Notes: generated from the sequence alone by a model not told the origin. A stretch of DNA of 64,000 bases from Dyella sp. AtDHG13 (GCF_003201105.1 NZ_QICJ01000003.1:310001-374000), one strand, 5' to 3'. Positions 1 through 9,344 are shown, counted from the stretch's first letter. Program-made: numbers and translations.

Positions 1-101
1 AATCAACGAGTTAGAGGGCGGATTCTGTTCCCTTCACCCGCTCCAATTTGCTCCCGACCCCACCCGAGCTCCTAGACGAATCCCTGCGGCGTGCGCTGAT
101 C

Positions 102-557
102 ATGGCGGATGTGACTACCCTCGGCTGGCGGGAGCGGCTGTCATTGCCGATGCTCGGCGTTCCCCTGCTCAAGGCCAAGCTCGATACCGGCGCGCGCAGC
201 AGTTCGCTGCACGTGGACACGCTGGAAAGTTTCGAGCGCGCGGGCGATACCTGGCTGCGTTTTTCCGTCACCGTCGGCGGCCGCCATCGCGTGGCGGTCA
301 CCTGCGAAACCCTGGCACTCGATCGTCGCGCCGTCACCGACACGGGCGGGCGGCGCACGGTGCGCTGGTTCATCCGCACCGACGTGGTGCTCGCCGGCGA
401 GCGTTTCGCGGTCGACATCAATCTGACCGACAGGCGGCATATGCTGTTTCCCATGCTGCTCGGACGCAGCGCATTGCACGGGCGGTTCGTGGTGGATCCC
501 GCGCTTTCCTATACACAGCCCCGGCTCGTCAGGGCGGGCACAACGGGTGTTTCATGA
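102..557 (+). CDS. RimK-associated retropepsin-like protease (RimB/RloA3 family)
   Basis: This 151-aa protein belongs to the family annotated as ATP-dependent zinc protease or retropepsin-like aspartic protease, which regularly accompanies RimK. The family core is visible near the N-terminus: [11 protein letters not shown], followed by [14 protein letters not shown] with the DTGA motif typical of retropepsin folds. The ATG at 102 is preferred because family members begin just before the LGWRE segment; an in-frame TTG at 48 would add 18 unrelated residues. It overlaps rimK by four bases (ATGA), so the two are translationally coupled. A role in trimming glutamate tails added by RimK is known for some family members; here it is inferred from context. 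Confidence 0.85.
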   Translation: MADVTTLGWRERLSLPMLGVPLLKAKLDTGARSSSLHVDTLESFERAGDTWLRFSVTVGGRHRVAVTCETLALDRRAVTDTGGRRTVRWFIRTDVVLAGERFAVDINLTDRRHMLFPMLLGRSALHGRFVVDPALSYTQPRLVRAGTTGVS

Positions 558-1471
558 AGATCGCCATTCTTTCGCGCAACACCCGGCTGTATTCGACCCA
601 GCGACTGGTCGACGTGGCCCGCGAGCGCGGTCACGTGGTGCGCGTGCTCGACCCGCTGCGCTGCTACGTGCGCATCGCGCCGGGCAACATGTCCATCCGT
701 TACAAGGGCAAGGCGGTCAAGGGCATCGACGCGGTGATCCCGCGCATCGGCGTCACCAGCACCTTCTACGGCACGGCGGTGCTGCGGCAGCTGGAAATGA
801 TGGGGGTGTACACGCCCAATTCCTCCGATGCCGTGCTCAGCGCGCGCGACAAGCTGCGTTCGCTGCAGATCCTGGCGGCCAAGGGGCTGGACATGCCGGC
901 GACGGTGTTCGGCGACAATCCGGACGACACCGCCGACGTGCTGGCGATGCTGGGAGAGCCGCCGCACGTCATCAAGCTCAACGAGGGCAGCCAGGGCACG
1001 GGCGTGGTGCTGGCGGAAAAACGCAGCGCCTCGCAGAGCGTCATCGAGGCCTTCCGCGGGCTTTACGCCAACTTCCTCGTGCAGGAGTTCATCGCGGAGG
1101 CCAAGGGCACCGACCTGCGTTGCTTCGTGGTCGGCAAGAAAGTGGTCGCGGCCATGCAGCGCGAAGCCGTGCCGGGCGAATTCCGCGCCAACATCCATCG
1201 CGGCGCCACGGCCCAGGCGGCGACGCTCAGTGCCGAGGAACGCCGCATCGCCGTGCAGGCAGCGGCGGCGCTGGGCCTGGGCGTGGCCGGCGTGGACATG
1301 CTGCGCTCCAAGCGCGGGCCGCTCATCCTCGAGGTCAACGCATCGCCCGGGCTGGAAGGCATCGAGGCGTCCACCGGCGTGGACGTGGCCGGGGCGATCA
1401 TTCAGTTTCTTGAGGCGGAAGCGGGCACGTCCGTGCAGGTGCCGACACGGCGCCGCTCCCAGCGCGCTTAG
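554..1471 (+). CDS. rimK: Ribosomal protein S6 modification protein RimK, alpha-L-glutamate ligase
   Basis: This 305-aa ATP-grasp ligase adds glutamate residues to the C-terminus of ribosomal protein S6. It starts MKIAILSRN and runs through the ATP-grasp core: [12 protein letters not shown] (nucleotide loop), FLVQEFI, then a C-terminal metal and substrate segment with [15 protein letters not shown]. Length matches the family (about 300 aa). It overlaps the stop of the upstream retropepsin-like gene by four bases, forming a two-gene operon. The gap to the next gene is about 100 bases with no T-tract terminator. Assignment is firm. Confidence 0.95.
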   Translation: MKIAILSRNTRLYSTQRLVDVARERGHVVRVLDPLRCYVRIAPGNMSIRYKGKAVKGIDAVIPRIGVTSTFYGTAVLRQLEMMGVYTPNSSDAVLSARDKLRSLQILAAKGLDMPATVFGDNPDDTADVLAMLGEPPHVIKLNEGSQGTGVVLAEKRSASQSVIEAFRGLYANFLVQEFIAEAKGTDLRCFVVGKKVVAAMQREAVPGEFRANIHRGATAQAATLSAEERRIAVQAAAALGLGVAGVDMLRSKRGPLILEVNASPGLEGIEASTGVDVAGAIIQFLEAEAGTSVQVPTRRRSQRA

Positions 1472-1570
1472 GCCCTTTGGCACTTTGACCGCCGCTTCCG
1501 GCGGGCTCTACCATCGGAAGTTCCTGCAGGGCGCGTCCCGAGGGGGGATGCCGCAGGGTGGAGGAACTCA

Positions 1571-2059
1571 ATGAAGCGCAAGTACTGGCTGCCGGTCTCG
1601 GTGGCGATGATGCTCGTGTTGCAGGTGGCGTCGGTTCACGCAAAGGAAACCAAGCCTGACGTCAAGGCCAATACCAAGGACGAATTCGCCGCGGTAGCCG
1701 ATCGCGTCCGTCAGCAGATGGCTCCCGGCGGGCGGTTCGAATCCGTGAAGAAGGGCGACCAGGAGACGGTCAACCGCGACCTGGGCTCCATGCAGTCGCT
1801 TTACGACAAGTTCGGCACGGTCGACGCGATGGATCAGGCGTCCAAGGTGCAGCTCTACAACAACCAGTCCGAGGTCAATGCGATCCTCACGCACAACGAC
1901 GCGGATCGTGAAGTGTGTGAGCAGATTAAGCCGATGGGGTCGAACATCCCCAAGACGGTGTGCAAGACCCAGCGGCAGATCAACGAAGAGAACAGCCAGT
2001 CGCAGCAGCTGAAGCAGGACATAATGAATGTCGGCCGGCAGCAGCCCGTAGGCAAGTGA
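1571..2059 (+). CDS. Secreted protein of unknown function
   Basis: I do not recognise this 162-aa protein. It has a clear Sec signal peptide (MKRKYWLPVSV followed by a hydrophobic stretch ending VHAKE), so the mature part is probably periplasmic. The mature chain is charged, rich in Lys, Asp and Gln, and predicted mostly helical. It contains two cysteines (EVCEQIKPMGS and KTVCKTQRQ) that could form a disulfide and has no membrane segment after the signal. A GGAGG-like site (ggtggaggaact) precedes the ATG. It stands alone between rimK and the two-component system. Confidence 0.75.
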   Translation: MKRKYWLPVSVAMMLVLQVASVHAKETKPDVKANTKDEFAAVADRVRQQMAPGGRFESVKKGDQETVNRDLGSMQSLYDKFGTVDAMDQASKVQLYNNQSEVNAILTHNDADREVCEQIKPMGSNIPKTVCKTQRQINEENSQSQQLKQDIMNVGRQQPVGK

Positions 2060-2064
2060 GCACA

Positions 2065-2094
2065 GTTAACGCCGGCGTGAGTACCGGTTAACTG
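2065..2094. repeat. Imperfect inverted repeat after the secreted-protein gene
   Basis: AGTTAACGCCGG and CCGGTTAACT face each other across an eight-base spacer, only six bases after the stop at 2059. There is no T-run, so it is not a standard intrinsic terminator; it may slow transcription or act as an operator. Confidence 0.4.
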
Positions 2095-2195
2095 TCATGT
2101 AACCGGACCAGACCTATAAAGTCCGCACTGCAATTTGTCTGGCACTTCCGCAAGGTATGGTGACAGCAGATTTCGGTATCGGGGCAGTAGCTTGG

Positions 2196-2237
2196 GCCCA
2201 GGCGAGCGACCACGAGTCGACCAGCCTGGGCTTTTTT
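2196..2237 (+). terminator. Intrinsic terminator (eight-base stem, T6)
   Basis: GCCCAGGC at 2196-2203 pairs with GCCTGGGC at 2224-2231 and is followed directly by six T residues. The 20-base loop can fold further. It sits 137 bases after the nearest stop codon and about 120 before the response-regulator start, so it may end either a long 3' UTR or a separate short transcript. Confidence 0.7.
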
Positions 2238-2355
2238 CTTGCCTGGCCCCCAGACCTGTTCAGGTTCCTGCCTGCCCGGGCCCCCTTTCGGCGACGCAAG
2301 CTTGTTAAGCTTGTGGCCTCGGCCGGCCCTGTTGCCGGCTGCGTATGGAGGACGC

Positions 2356-3042
2356 ATGCGCGTACTGGTGATCGAAGACAACAGCGATATCGCCACCAAC
2401 ATCGGCGATTATCTGGAAGACCGCGGCCATGTGGTCGATTTCGCGGGGGACGGCGTCACGGGCCTGCATCTGGCCGTGGTGCACGATTTCGATGTGATCG
2501 TGCTTGACCTGACCCTGCCGGGCATGGATGGCCTCGACGTGGCCCGCAAGCTGCGCCATGAGGCGCACAAGCAGACGCCCATCCTCATGCTCACCGCGCG
2601 CGATGCGCTGGAACAGAAGCTCACCGGCTTCGAGTCGGGCGCCGACGATTACATGACCAAGCCATTCGCCCTGCAGGAGCTGGCCGCGCGCCTGGAGGTG
2701 CTGGCTCGCCGCGGCAAGGGCCCGCAGAGCCGCGTGCTCAAGGTCGGCGACCTCACCTACAACCTCGACACGCTCACGGTGACCCGCGAAGGCAAGTCGA
2801 TCCAGCTCAACCCGATTGGCCTGAAATTGCTGCAGGCCCTGATGGAAGCCAGCCCGTCGGTGGTGACCCGCCAGGACCTGGAACAGCGCGTGTGGGGCGA
2901 GGAGCTGCCCGACAGCGATTCGCTGCGCGTGCACATCCATGGCCTGCGCGCAGCCATCGACAAGCCCTTCGACAAGCCGCTGATCCACACGCGGCACGGC
3001 ATTGGATACCGGATGGTCGAACCGGATGCAGTCCAGGCGTAA
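2356..3042 (+). CDS. OmpR/PhoP-family response regulator
   Basis: This 228-aa DNA-binding response regulator has an N-terminal receiver domain starting MRVLVIEDNSDI (acidic pair at residues 8-9), the phospho-acceptor Asp51 in IVLDLTLPGMDG, the conserved TARD segment and the Lys of MTKPF. The C-terminal winged helix (about residues 128-225) ends with the typical RHGIGYRM. The ATG at 2356 follows a strong site (TGGAGG) by five bases; longer in-frame starts upstream would add an arginine-rich, non-homologous leader. It overlaps the sensor kinase gene by 17 bases. The stimulus cannot be read from the sequence; PhoP, ColR and RaxR-like systems are all possible relatives. Confidence 0.93.
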   Translation: MRVLVIEDNSDIATNIGDYLEDRGHVVDFAGDGVTGLHLAVVHDFDVIVLDLTLPGMDGLDVARKLRHEAHKQTPILMLTARDALEQKLTGFESGADDYMTKPFALQELAARLEVLARRGKGPQSRVLKVGDLTYNLDTLTVTREGKSIQLNPIGLKLLQALMEASPSVVTRQDLEQRVWGEELPDSDSLRVHIHGLRAAIDKPFDKPLIHTRHGIGYRMVEPDAVQA

Positions 3043-4309
3043 GCTCAGGTTTCGCCTGGTCGTTTCCTTCGCGCTGTTCGGCTTCGGCCTCAGCGCGTTG
3101 TTTGCATTTGCGGCGCTCAACATCCGCAGCAGAGTGGAAGACCAACTGGTCAACTCCAGCCTGATGGACGATGCCCGCTGGGCGAACCAGCAGGCGCAGC
3201 AGCATCCGGGGACGCCCGCCGGCTCCCGCCTGTTGACCGGCAGCATGTACAGCGACCGCACTATTTATCGTGCGCCTTTGTCGTGGCAGAACCTCGGCAA
3301 CGGCGTTCACGATATCTACGAGGGCGACCAGGACGGGCAGCGGCATCACTACAAGCTGGCCGTCTTCCGGGAGAACGGCATCATCAGCTTCCTGCGCTAC
3401 GACGTGTCGCGCGAGGAGCTTGGCAAGCAGCAATTGCTGTTCAGTGTGATCGGTGCGGTATTCCTGTTCGGCCTGCTTTCGCTCGTGCTGGGCTTCTGGC
3501 TCTCGCGCAAGGTGCTCAAGCCGGTGAGCGAGCTGGCGCGCCGCCTGCGCGATTTTCGCAAGAACGGCAAGGCCGAGTTGCTGGCGCCGCATTTCGCCGA
3601 CGACGAAGTGGGCGAACTGGCCTTCGCGCTCGACGAGTACTCGCAGCGGCTTACCGCGATGGTGGAGCGCGACCGCGAGTTCAACTCCGACGTGAGCCAC
3701 GAGCTGCGCACGCCGCTGGCCGTGATCTCCAGCACCACCGAGCTGCTGCAGGGTTCCCCCGACCTGACCGACAAACTGCGCGAGCGCCTCAAGCGCATCG
3801 AGCGCGCATCCCGCCAGGCCACCGAGCTGGTCGAGGCGCTGCTGCTGTTGTCGCGCGCCGAACGCCGCGGCCCGACGCGTGGCGAAACCACCGAAGTGGC
3901 GAAGGTCGCCGCGGACGTCATCGAAAGCCAGCGTCCGCAGATGCGCGACAAGCCGCTGGAAGTGGAGCTGATCGTCAAGCAGCCGGTGAGCGTGAATGCG
4001 CCGGCGTCGGTGCTCTCCGTCGCGCTGACCAACCTGATCGGCAACGCGATCAAGTACACCCTGGAAGGGCGTGTCACCGTGGAAGTGAGTGGCGACCGCA
4101 TCGAAGTGATCGATACCGGTCCGGGTATCAAGGCCGAGGATGCCGAGCGGCTGTTTCAGCGCGGCGTGCGCGGCGAAGGTGCGGGCGGCAGCGGCGCGGG
4201 CCTGGGCCTGGCGATCGTGCGCCGCTTGTGCGACCTCTACGGCTGGGATGTTTCGATGCGCCCGCGCACCGGCGTCAACGGCGCCATCGCCAGCATCGTG
4301 TTCAAGTAA
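3026..4309 (+). CDS. Membrane sensor histidine kinase
   Basis: This 427-aa HisKA-type kinase is the partner of the overlapping response regulator. It has a first membrane segment at about residues 12-34, a periplasmic sensor region of roughly 110 residues, a second membrane segment (FSVIGAVFLFGLLSLVLGF) and a HAMP linker. The H-box is SDVSHELRTPLAV, with the phospho-accepting His. The N-box is NLIGNAIKYT and the nucleotide loops are DTGPGI and GAGLGLAI. The ATG at 3026 lies inside the end of the regulator gene; a TTG eight codons upstream is possible. All catalytic motifs are intact. The input signal is unknown. Confidence 0.92.
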   Translation: MQSRRKLRFRLVVSFALFGFGLSALFAFAALNIRSRVEDQLVNSSLMDDARWANQQAQQHPGTPAGSRLLTGSMYSDRTIYRAPLSWQNLGNGVHDIYEGDQDGQRHHYKLAVFRENGIISFLRYDVSREELGKQQLLFSVIGAVFLFGLLSLVLGFWLSRKVLKPVSELARRLRDFRKNGKAELLAPHFADDEVGELAFALDEYSQRLTAMVERDREFNSDVSHELRTPLAVISSTTELLQGSPDLTDKLRERLKRIERASRQATELVEALLLLSRAERRGPTRGETTEVAKVAADVIESQRPQMRDKPLEVELIVKQPVSVNAPASVLSVALTNLIGNAIKYTLEGRVTVEVSGDRIEVIDTGPGIKAEDAERLFQRGVRGEGAGGSGAGLGLAIVRRLCDLYGWDVSMRPRTGVNGAIASIVFK

Positions 4310-4319
4310 ACCGGCGCCT

Positions 4320-4353
4320 GCCGGTCGTTCCCGCTTTCGCGGAAACGACCGGC
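4320..4353. repeat. REP-like palindrome between convergent genes
   Basis: A 15-base stem (one mismatch) around a TTTC loop contains the CCCGC-TTTC-GCGG core that recurs at 5421, 5515, 20413, 20478, 27986 and 28048. It is followed by an A-run rather than a T-run on the plus strand, so it looks like a REP element that may serve as a transcription barrier between the kinase gene and ilvE. Confidence 0.55.
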
Positions 4354-4376
4354 AAAAAACCTGATTTCCCCGCCGC

Positions 4377-5294
4377 TCAGAGCGGCTCCAGCCAGCCCCA
4401 CTGGTCGTTGGTCTTGCCATTGAACAGGCCGAAGAACAGTTCCTGCAGGCGGCGCGTGACGCGGCCGGCCTTGCCGTTGCCGATCTGCTTGCCGTCCACC
4501 GAACGGATGGGCGTGATCTCCGCTGCCGTGCCGCACATCAGCAGTTCGTCGCACAGGTAGAGATATTCACGCGGGATATCGCGCTCGACCACTTCGATGC
4601 CGTCTTCGCGGGCCAGCGTCTTCAGCGTGTCGCGCGTGATGCCGGTGAGGATGGAGGCGCTGGCGGGCGTGGTGTGCAGCACGCCGTCGAACACCAGGAA
4701 CAGGTTCTCGCCCGCGCCTTCGCTGAGCAGGCCGGTGGAGGCCATGGCGATGCCCTCGCCAAAGCCCAGGCGACGCGCTTCACGCGCGATCAGCTGGCCG
4801 GAAAGATAGTTGCCGCCCGCCTTGGCGCCGGCCGGGATGGTATTGGGAGCAAAGCGCTGCCAGCTGGAAACGCAGGCTTCGATGCCGGTTTCCAATGCCT
4901 CGGGACCCAGGTACGGACCCATCGCCCACGCGGCGACGGCCACGTCGATCGGCGTTTCCGCCGACAGGCCGAAGCCGCCCAGGCCGCGGTAGGCCACCGG
5001 GCGCAGGTAGGCGGCGGCCAGGCCGTTCTTGCGCACTACTTCGCGGCAGGCGGTCGCGAGCTCGTCCTGCGAGTAGGGCAGCACCATGTCGTAGATCTTG
5101 GCCGACTGGTACAGGCGCTTGAGGTGGTCGGTGAGGCGGAAAATCGCCGCGCCATCGGGCGTTGCGTAGCTGCGGATGCCTTCGAAAACCGACGAACCGT
5201 AGTGCAGGGCGTGCGCCATCACGTGGACGGTGGCTTCCTGCCAGGGTTTGATGGCACCGTTCTGCCAGATCCAATCGGGGTACTGCTGCGCCAT
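4377..5294 (-). CDS. ilvE: Branched-chain amino acid aminotransferase
   Basis: This 305-aa fold-type IV PLP aminotransferase carries out the last step of valine, leucine and isoleucine synthesis. It matches IlvE closely along its length: HALHYGSSVFEGIR near the N-terminus, PNTIPAGAKAGGNYLSG with the Schiff-base lysine, LLSEGAGENLF, GTAAEITPIRSVDG, and a C-terminus FFGLFNGKTNDQWGW like that of the E. coli enzyme (about 309 aa). It is a single gene facing the two-component operon. Assignment is firm. Confidence 0.96.
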   Translation of the reverse strand: MAQQYPDWIWQNGAIKPWQEATVHVMAHALHYGSSVFEGIRSYATPDGAAIFRLTDHLKRLYQSAKIYDMVLPYSQDELATACREVVRKNGLAAAYLRPVAYRGLGGFGLSAETPIDVAVAAWAMGPYLGPEALETGIEACVSSWQRFAPNTIPAGAKAGGNYLSGQLIAREARRLGFGEGIAMASTGLLSEGAGENLFLVFDGVLHTTPASASILTGITRDTLKTLAREDGIEVVERDIPREYLYLCDELLMCGTAAEITPIRSVDGKQIGNGKAGRVTRRLQELFFGLFNGKTNDQWGWLEPL

Positions 5295-5420
5295 GGGGGA
5301 TCTCCGGGGAAAAATCGCGCCATGATACCGCGCCTGTCCGGAGGGCGATCTTGCGCAGCACCAAAGCCGCGGGCGTTAGAGCATGTCCAACATCTCCTCA
5401 GTCACGCCCGCTCCCCCACC

Positions 5421-5447
5421 GTCATCCCCGCGAAAGCGGGGATCCAG
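5421..5447. repeat. REP-like palindrome
   Basis: GTCATCCCCGCGAAAGCGGG followed by GATCCAG, in the intergenic gap upstream of ilvE. It is the same family as the elements at 20413 and 27986, with a GAAA loop. Confidence 0.6.
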
Positions 5448-5514
5448 CGACTTTACTCGCTGCGATAAGGCTTAAAGACACGGGATGACCAGCCCCGCGG
5501 CTGTTGAAAGGCGC

Positions 5515-5533
5515 CTCCCGCTTTCGCGGGATG
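5515..5533. repeat. REP-like palindrome, inverted orientation
   Basis: CCTCCCGCTTTCGCGGGAT is the shorter, inverted partner of the element at 5421, about 70 bases away. The pair could fold into one long hairpin in the 283-base gap between ilvE and the next gene. I see no gene in that gap. Confidence 0.5.
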
Positions 5534-5577
5534 AGGGTGAGGAGAAATATGCGCCGACGAGAGATTTTGAACAGGTT

Positions 5578-6171
5578 CTAGCCCGATGCGCGCAGCCAGA
5601 GGCAGCCGGAACGTCGCACGATGCCGAAGCGACTTTCACGCGGCGCGCCGCTGCCATCGTTGGAGGCGGTATGCACGATCAGCTGATCGCTCGCGGCGGC
5701 GCTCTGCCGCTGCGCTTCCCGGTCGCTCAAGGTGCTGGTGCTGTCCGCTGGCGCGGGATCGTCGTCGTCCGAGGTGCGGATATCCAGCAAGGGCCGCCGC
5801 ATCAGCGCGCCCAGCGAGCGGATGTCTGCCACAACGGCATTGCGGCCGTAGCCATTCCAGATCATCAGACCGGCCAGGCGGTTCGGGTCGCGCGTGGCGA
5901 ATGCATCCACCATGCTTTGGCGCAGTTCCCCGAGAGATGTCGCGCAGGTCGTCGCCGGCGGCGCGGCGGTGAGGATGTCCGCTGGTCCTTGCGCTGTCGC
6001 GGGCTTCGCCGTCGGCGGCGGTGCGTTCACCGGCGTCGCCTGCAGCGCGGCACAGGGCTGGTCGGTGAACAGCGGATTGCCGTCGGGCCCGATGCAGCGG
6101 TGAATGCCGTCCTGCGCCATGGCGCAGAGCGGCAGCAGAAAAAGCAGAAGCGTCAGGGCGGCTCGGATCAT
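5578..6171 (-). CDS. Secreted DUF4124-like protein of unknown function
   Basis: This 197-aa protein has a signal peptide (MIRAALTLLLFLLPLCAMAQ). The mature part begins with a short DUF4124-like segment (GIHRCIGPDGNPLFTDQPC), a small motif with paired cysteines found at the N-terminus of many xanthomonad secreted proteins. A Pro/Ala-rich linker follows, then an uncharacterised domain of about 120 residues with further cysteines. The stop is 28 bases before the end of metF reading in the same direction, and metF lies upstream, so the two may be cotranscribed. The function is unknown. Confidence 0.75.
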   Translation of the reverse strand: MIRAALTLLLFLLPLCAMAQDGIHRCIGPDGNPLFTDQPCAALQATPVNAPPPTAKPATAQGPADILTAAPPATTCATSLGELRQSMVDAFATRDPNRLAGLMIWNGYGRNAVVADIRSLGALMRRPLLDIRTSDDDDPAPADSTSTLSDREAQRQSAAASDQLIVHTASNDGSGAPRESRFGIVRRSGCLWLRASG

Positions 6172-6199
6172 CGGGCGAGCTTACGCTTCGCCTCGTCGG

Positions 6200-7027
6200 T
6201 TATCCGTGCAACCGGTCCAGAATCGCGCGCGTGGCGCGGGCGCGGTTCAAGGTATAGAAGTGCAGGCCCGGCGCGCCGCCTTCCAGCAGGCGGCGACACA
6301 GCTGCGCCACCACGTCGGCGGCGAGCTCGCGGATGGATGCCGCATCATCGCCGTGCGCCTGCATGCGCTTGGCGATCCAGCGGGGGATTTCCGCACCGCA
6401 GGCATCGGAAAAACGCTTGAGCTGCGAGAAATTCGAGATCGGCATGATGCCCGGTACGATGGGCACCTTCACGCCCAGCCGCTGCACGTCGTCCACGAAA
6501 CGGAAGTAGGCGTCCGCGTTGTAGAAGTACTGCGTGATGGCGCCATCGGCGCCGGCGTCCACCTTGGCCTTGAAGTGGCGAAGGTCGGCCAGCGCGTCGT
6601 CGGCCTGCGGGTGCGTTTCGGGGTAGGCCGCCACTTCGATGTGGAAGTGATCGCCCGAGTGTTCGCGGATGAAGCGCACCAGTTCCGAGGCATAGCGGAA
6701 ATCGCCCGGGGTGGCCATGCCGGAGGGCAGGTCGCCGCGCAGCGCCACGATGCGGCGGTAGCCGGCCGCGCGGTAGTCGTCGAGCAAGGCCTTCAGCTCG
6801 GCCCGCGTGCCGCCCACGCAGGAAAGATGCGGCGCCACGTTCAAGCCGTGGGCGGTATGCAGGCGGTGCACCGTTTCGCCCGTGTAGCTGAGCGTGGAGC
6901 CGCCCGCACCGAAGGTCACCGAGACGTATTCGGGCGCATGCGATTTGAGCAGCCTGGCGGCTTGGTCGAGCTGATCCCGTTGTTCATCGGTCTTGGGCGG
7001 GAAGAACTCAAAGCTGATGGACGACAT
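6200..7027 (-). CDS. metF: 5,10-methylenetetrahydrofolate reductase
   Basis: This 275-aa FAD-dependent MetF makes 5-methyl-tetrahydrofolate for methionine synthesis. It starts SISFEFFPPKTDEQ, the conserved MetF N-terminus with the catalytic Glu, continues with VSVTFGAGGS and ALRGDLP, and contains the HIEVAAYPETHP substrate segment. The ATG at 7027 was chosen because the conserved SFEFFPPK starts four residues later; longer in-frame starts would read through the regulatory DNA. The upstream 27-base block shared with metK suggests control by methyl-cycle status. Confidence 0.95.
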   Translation of the reverse strand: MSSISFEFFPPKTDEQRDQLDQAARLLKSHAPEYVSVTFGAGGSTLSYTGETVHRLHTAHGLNVAPHLSCVGGTRAELKALLDDYRAAGYRRIVALRGDLPSGMATPGDFRYASELVRFIREHSGDHFHIEVAAYPETHPQADDALADLRHFKAKVDAGADGAITQYFYNADAYFRFVDDVQRLGVKVPIVPGIMPISNFSQLKRFSDACGAEIPRWIAKRMQAHGDDAASIRELAADVVAQLCRRLLEGGAPGLHFYTLNRARATRAILDRLHG

Positions 7028-7061
7028 CGGTACGGTCCCTGGCGAGGTGATGGTCCGAGTA

Positions 7062-7088
7062 TATATCTCTTTTTCGCGATATAGAGAT
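7062..7088 (-). promoter_or_regulatory. Candidate methyl-cycle operator upstream of metF
   Basis: On the metF strand the block is ATCTCTATATC, ten bases, then GATATA, 34 bases before the start codon. The same arrangement (ATCTCTTTATC, ten bases, GATATA) lies just before metK at 29496-29522. The outer parts form an inverted repeat (ATATCTC/GAGATAT). A shared repressor site of the SahR (ArsR-family) or similar type is an inference. Confidence 0.5.
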
Positions 7089-7169
7089 ATCTGTTTGTTC
7101 CCGCCAGGCCGGAGCCCGTGGCGGCGACCTCCCTGCGACAAACCGCGACAGCGGACTTCCCTTGCGCCC

Positions 7170-7183
7170 TTGATCCAGATCAA
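7170..7183 (+). promoter_or_regulatory. FNR/ANR box upstream of ccoN
   Basis: TTGATCCAGATCAA is a perfect match to the FNR/ANR consensus TTGAT-N4-ATCAA. It lies 63 bases before the ccoN start and fits oxygen-limited activation of the cbb3 operon, which is typical of these genes. It could also affect the divergent metF promoter. Confidence 0.9.
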
Positions 7184-7245
7184 TTGGCCATCCAGGGGTG
7201 CCCCCCAGACTTCCCGCCGTTCAGTTATGCCTAGGAGTGGGCCTC

Positions 7246-8691
7246 ATGGTGGGCGTCGAGGGGAGTTACAACGACAAGGTCATACGGCAGTTTTCCGTGA
7301 TGACCGTGGTCTGGGGCGTGGTCGGCATGCTGGTGGGCGTATTCATCGCCGCGCAGCTGTATTGGCCGACCCTCAATTTCGACGTGCCGTGGCTCAGCTA
7401 CGGCCGCCTGCGTCCGCTGCACACCAATGCGGTGATCTTCGCCTTCGGCGGCTGCGCGCTGTTCGCCACCAGCCTCTACACGGTGCAACGCACCTGCCAC
7501 GTGCGGCTGATCTCCGACAAGCTCGCCTCCTTCGTGTTCTGGGGCTGGCAACTGGTGATCGTGGCCGCGGCCGTCTCGCTGCCGCTGGGCTACACGCAGG
7601 GCAAGGAATACGCCGAGCTCGAGTGGCCGATCGACGTGCTGATCACCATCGTGTGGGTGGCGTATGCCGTGCTGTTCTTCGGCACCATCGCCAAGCGCAA
7701 GGTGAAGCACATCTACGTCGCCAACTGGTTCTACGGCGCGTACATCATCACCATCGCCCTGCTGCACGTGGTCAACAACCTGGCCATTCCCGCCGGCTGG
7801 ATGAAGTCGTACTCGGTCTACTCCGGCGCCGTCGATGCCATGGTGCAGTGGTGGTACGGCCATAACGCCGTGGGCTTTTTCCTGACCACCGCCTTCCTCG
7901 GCATGATGTACTACTTCGTGCCCAAGCAGGCCGGCCGCCCGATCTATTCGTACCGGCTGTCCATCGTGCACTTCTGGGCGCTGATCGCCATCTACATGTG
8001 GGCCGGTCCGCACCACCTGCAATACACGGCGCTGCCCGACTGGGCGCAGTCGCTCGGCATGGTGTTCTCGCTGGTGCTGCTGGCGCCGTCGTGGGGCGGT
8101 GCGATCAACGGCATCCTCACGCTGTCGGGCGTCTGGTACAAGCTGCGCACCGATCCGATCCTGAAGTTCCTCATCGTCTCGCTCTCGTTCTACATGATGA
8201 GCACGTTCGAGGGACCGATGATGTCGATCAAGACGGTCAACTCGCTCAGCCACTACACCGATTGGACCATCGGCCACGTGCACGCCGGCGCGCTGGGCTG
8301 GGTGGCCATGATCTCCATCGGCTCCATCTACGCCATGCTGCCGCGGCTGCTGCGCCTGCCGAAGATGTACTCGGTCAAGCTGATCGACGTGCACTTCTGG
8401 CTGCACACCATCGGCGTGGTCGTCTACATCGCCGCCATGTGGATCGCCGGCGTCACGCAGGGCCTGATGTGGCGCGCCACCGATCCGGATACCGGCACGC
8501 TGGTCTATTCCTTCGTCGAAGCGCTGAACGCCACCAAGCCCTACTACGTGTTCCGCCTCGGCGGTGGCCTGATCGTGCTGTCCGGCATGCTGGTCATGGC
8601 CTGGAACGTCTTCAAGACCTTCCGCCTGACCGCCGCGAACACCGAGCCGCAGCCGCTGCTCGCCCCCGATGCCGCCGACGCCCGTGCCTGA
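7246..8691 (+). CDS. ccoN: cbb3-type cytochrome c oxidase subunit I
   Basis: This 481-aa catalytic subunit of the high-affinity cbb3 oxidase reduces oxygen at the haem b3-CuB site and pumps protons. It has about 12 membrane segments and the CcoN hallmarks: [17 protein letters not shown] near the N-terminus (haem b ligand), [29 protein letters not shown] with the adjacent CuB histidines, and [17 protein letters not shown] with haem ligands. The ATG at 7246 follows AGGAG by ten bases. It is the first gene of the cco operon, preceded by the FNR box. Confidence 0.96.
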   Translation: MVGVEGSYNDKVIRQFSVMTVVWGVVGMLVGVFIAAQLYWPTLNFDVPWLSYGRLRPLHTNAVIFAFGGCALFATSLYTVQRTCHVRLISDKLASFVFWGWQLVIVAAAVSLPLGYTQGKEYAELEWPIDVLITIVWVAYAVLFFGTIAKRKVKHIYVANWFYGAYIITIALLHVVNNLAIPAGWMKSYSVYSGAVDAMVQWWYGHNAVGFFLTTAFLGMMYYFVPKQAGRPIYSYRLSIVHFWALIAIYMWAGPHHLQYTALPDWAQSLGMVFSLVLLAPSWGGAINGILTLSGVWYKLRTDPILKFLIVSLSFYMMSTFEGPMMSIKTVNSLSHYTDWTIGHVHAGALGWVAMISIGSIYAMLPRLLRLPKMYSVKLIDVHFWLHTIGVVVYIAAMWIAGVTQGLMWRATDPDTGTLVYSFVEALNATKPYYVFRLGGGLIVLSGMLVMAWNVFKTFRLTAANTEPQPLLAPDAADARA

Positions 8692-8701
8692 GGGAACAGA
8701 C

Positions 8702-9343
8702 ATGAGCCAGACACACGCGAAACTCGAAAAGAACATCGGCCTGATGGCCATCCTGGTGGCCGTGGCGGTTTCCTTCGGCGGCCTCGCCGAAATCGTGCCG
8801 CTGATGTTCCAGGCGGAAACCATCAAGCCGCTGCCGGGCATCAAGCCCTATCCCGCGCTGGAGCTCGCCGGCCGCGACGTCTACATTCGCGAGGGCTGCT
8901 ACAACTGCCATTCGCAGATGGTGCGCACGCTCCGCTTCGAAACGGAGCGCTACGGACACTACTCGCTGGCGGGCGAATCGGTCTACGACCATCCGTTCCA
9001 GTGGGGCAGCAAGCGCACCGGCCCGGATCTTGCCCGCGTCGGCCTGCGTGGCTACTCCGACGACTGGCATCGCGCGCACCTGCACAACCCGCGCGACGTG
9101 GTGCCGGAATCCAACATGCCGGCTTACCCGTGGCTGGCCGACAACAAGCTGGACGGCGCGGAGGTCGCGCAGCACATGCGCGCCCTCAAGCGCATCGGTG
9201 ATCCCTACAGCGAAGCGGACATCGCGGGCGCCGCCAAGGCCGTCGAAGGCAAGACGGAGCTGGACGCCGTGATCGCCTATCTGCAGGGCCTCGGCACCCA
9301 CGTATCGCAGACCGACCTGCAGGCCGGCGAGGGAGCGGAGTGA
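8702..9343 (+). CDS. ccoO: cbb3-type cytochrome c oxidase subunit II (monohaem)
   Basis: This 213-aa membrane-anchored monohaem cytochrome c has an N-terminal membrane helix ([22 protein letters not shown]) followed by a periplasmic domain. The haem-binding motif is [13 protein letters not shown] and the later Met ligand segment is [10 protein letters not shown]. It starts ten bases after the ccoN stop at an ATG preceded by GAGGGA. The product passes electrons from CcoP to CcoN. Length and order are standard. Confidence 0.96.
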   Translation: MSQTHAKLEKNIGLMAILVAVAVSFGGLAEIVPLMFQAETIKPLPGIKPYPALELAGRDVYIREGCYNCHSQMVRTLRFETERYGHYSLAGESVYDHPFQWGSKRTGPDLARVGLRGYSDDWHRAHLHNPRDVVPESNMPAYPWLADNKLDGAEVAQHMRALKRIGDPYSEADIAGAAKAVEGKTELDAVIAYLQGLGTHVSQTDLQAGEGAE

Positions 9344-9344
9344 C

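Noticed and set aside
4320-4360. Hairpin plus A-run as an intrinsic terminator
   Set aside because: The T-run needed on either strand is on the wrong side of the stem; its core matches the REP family instead.
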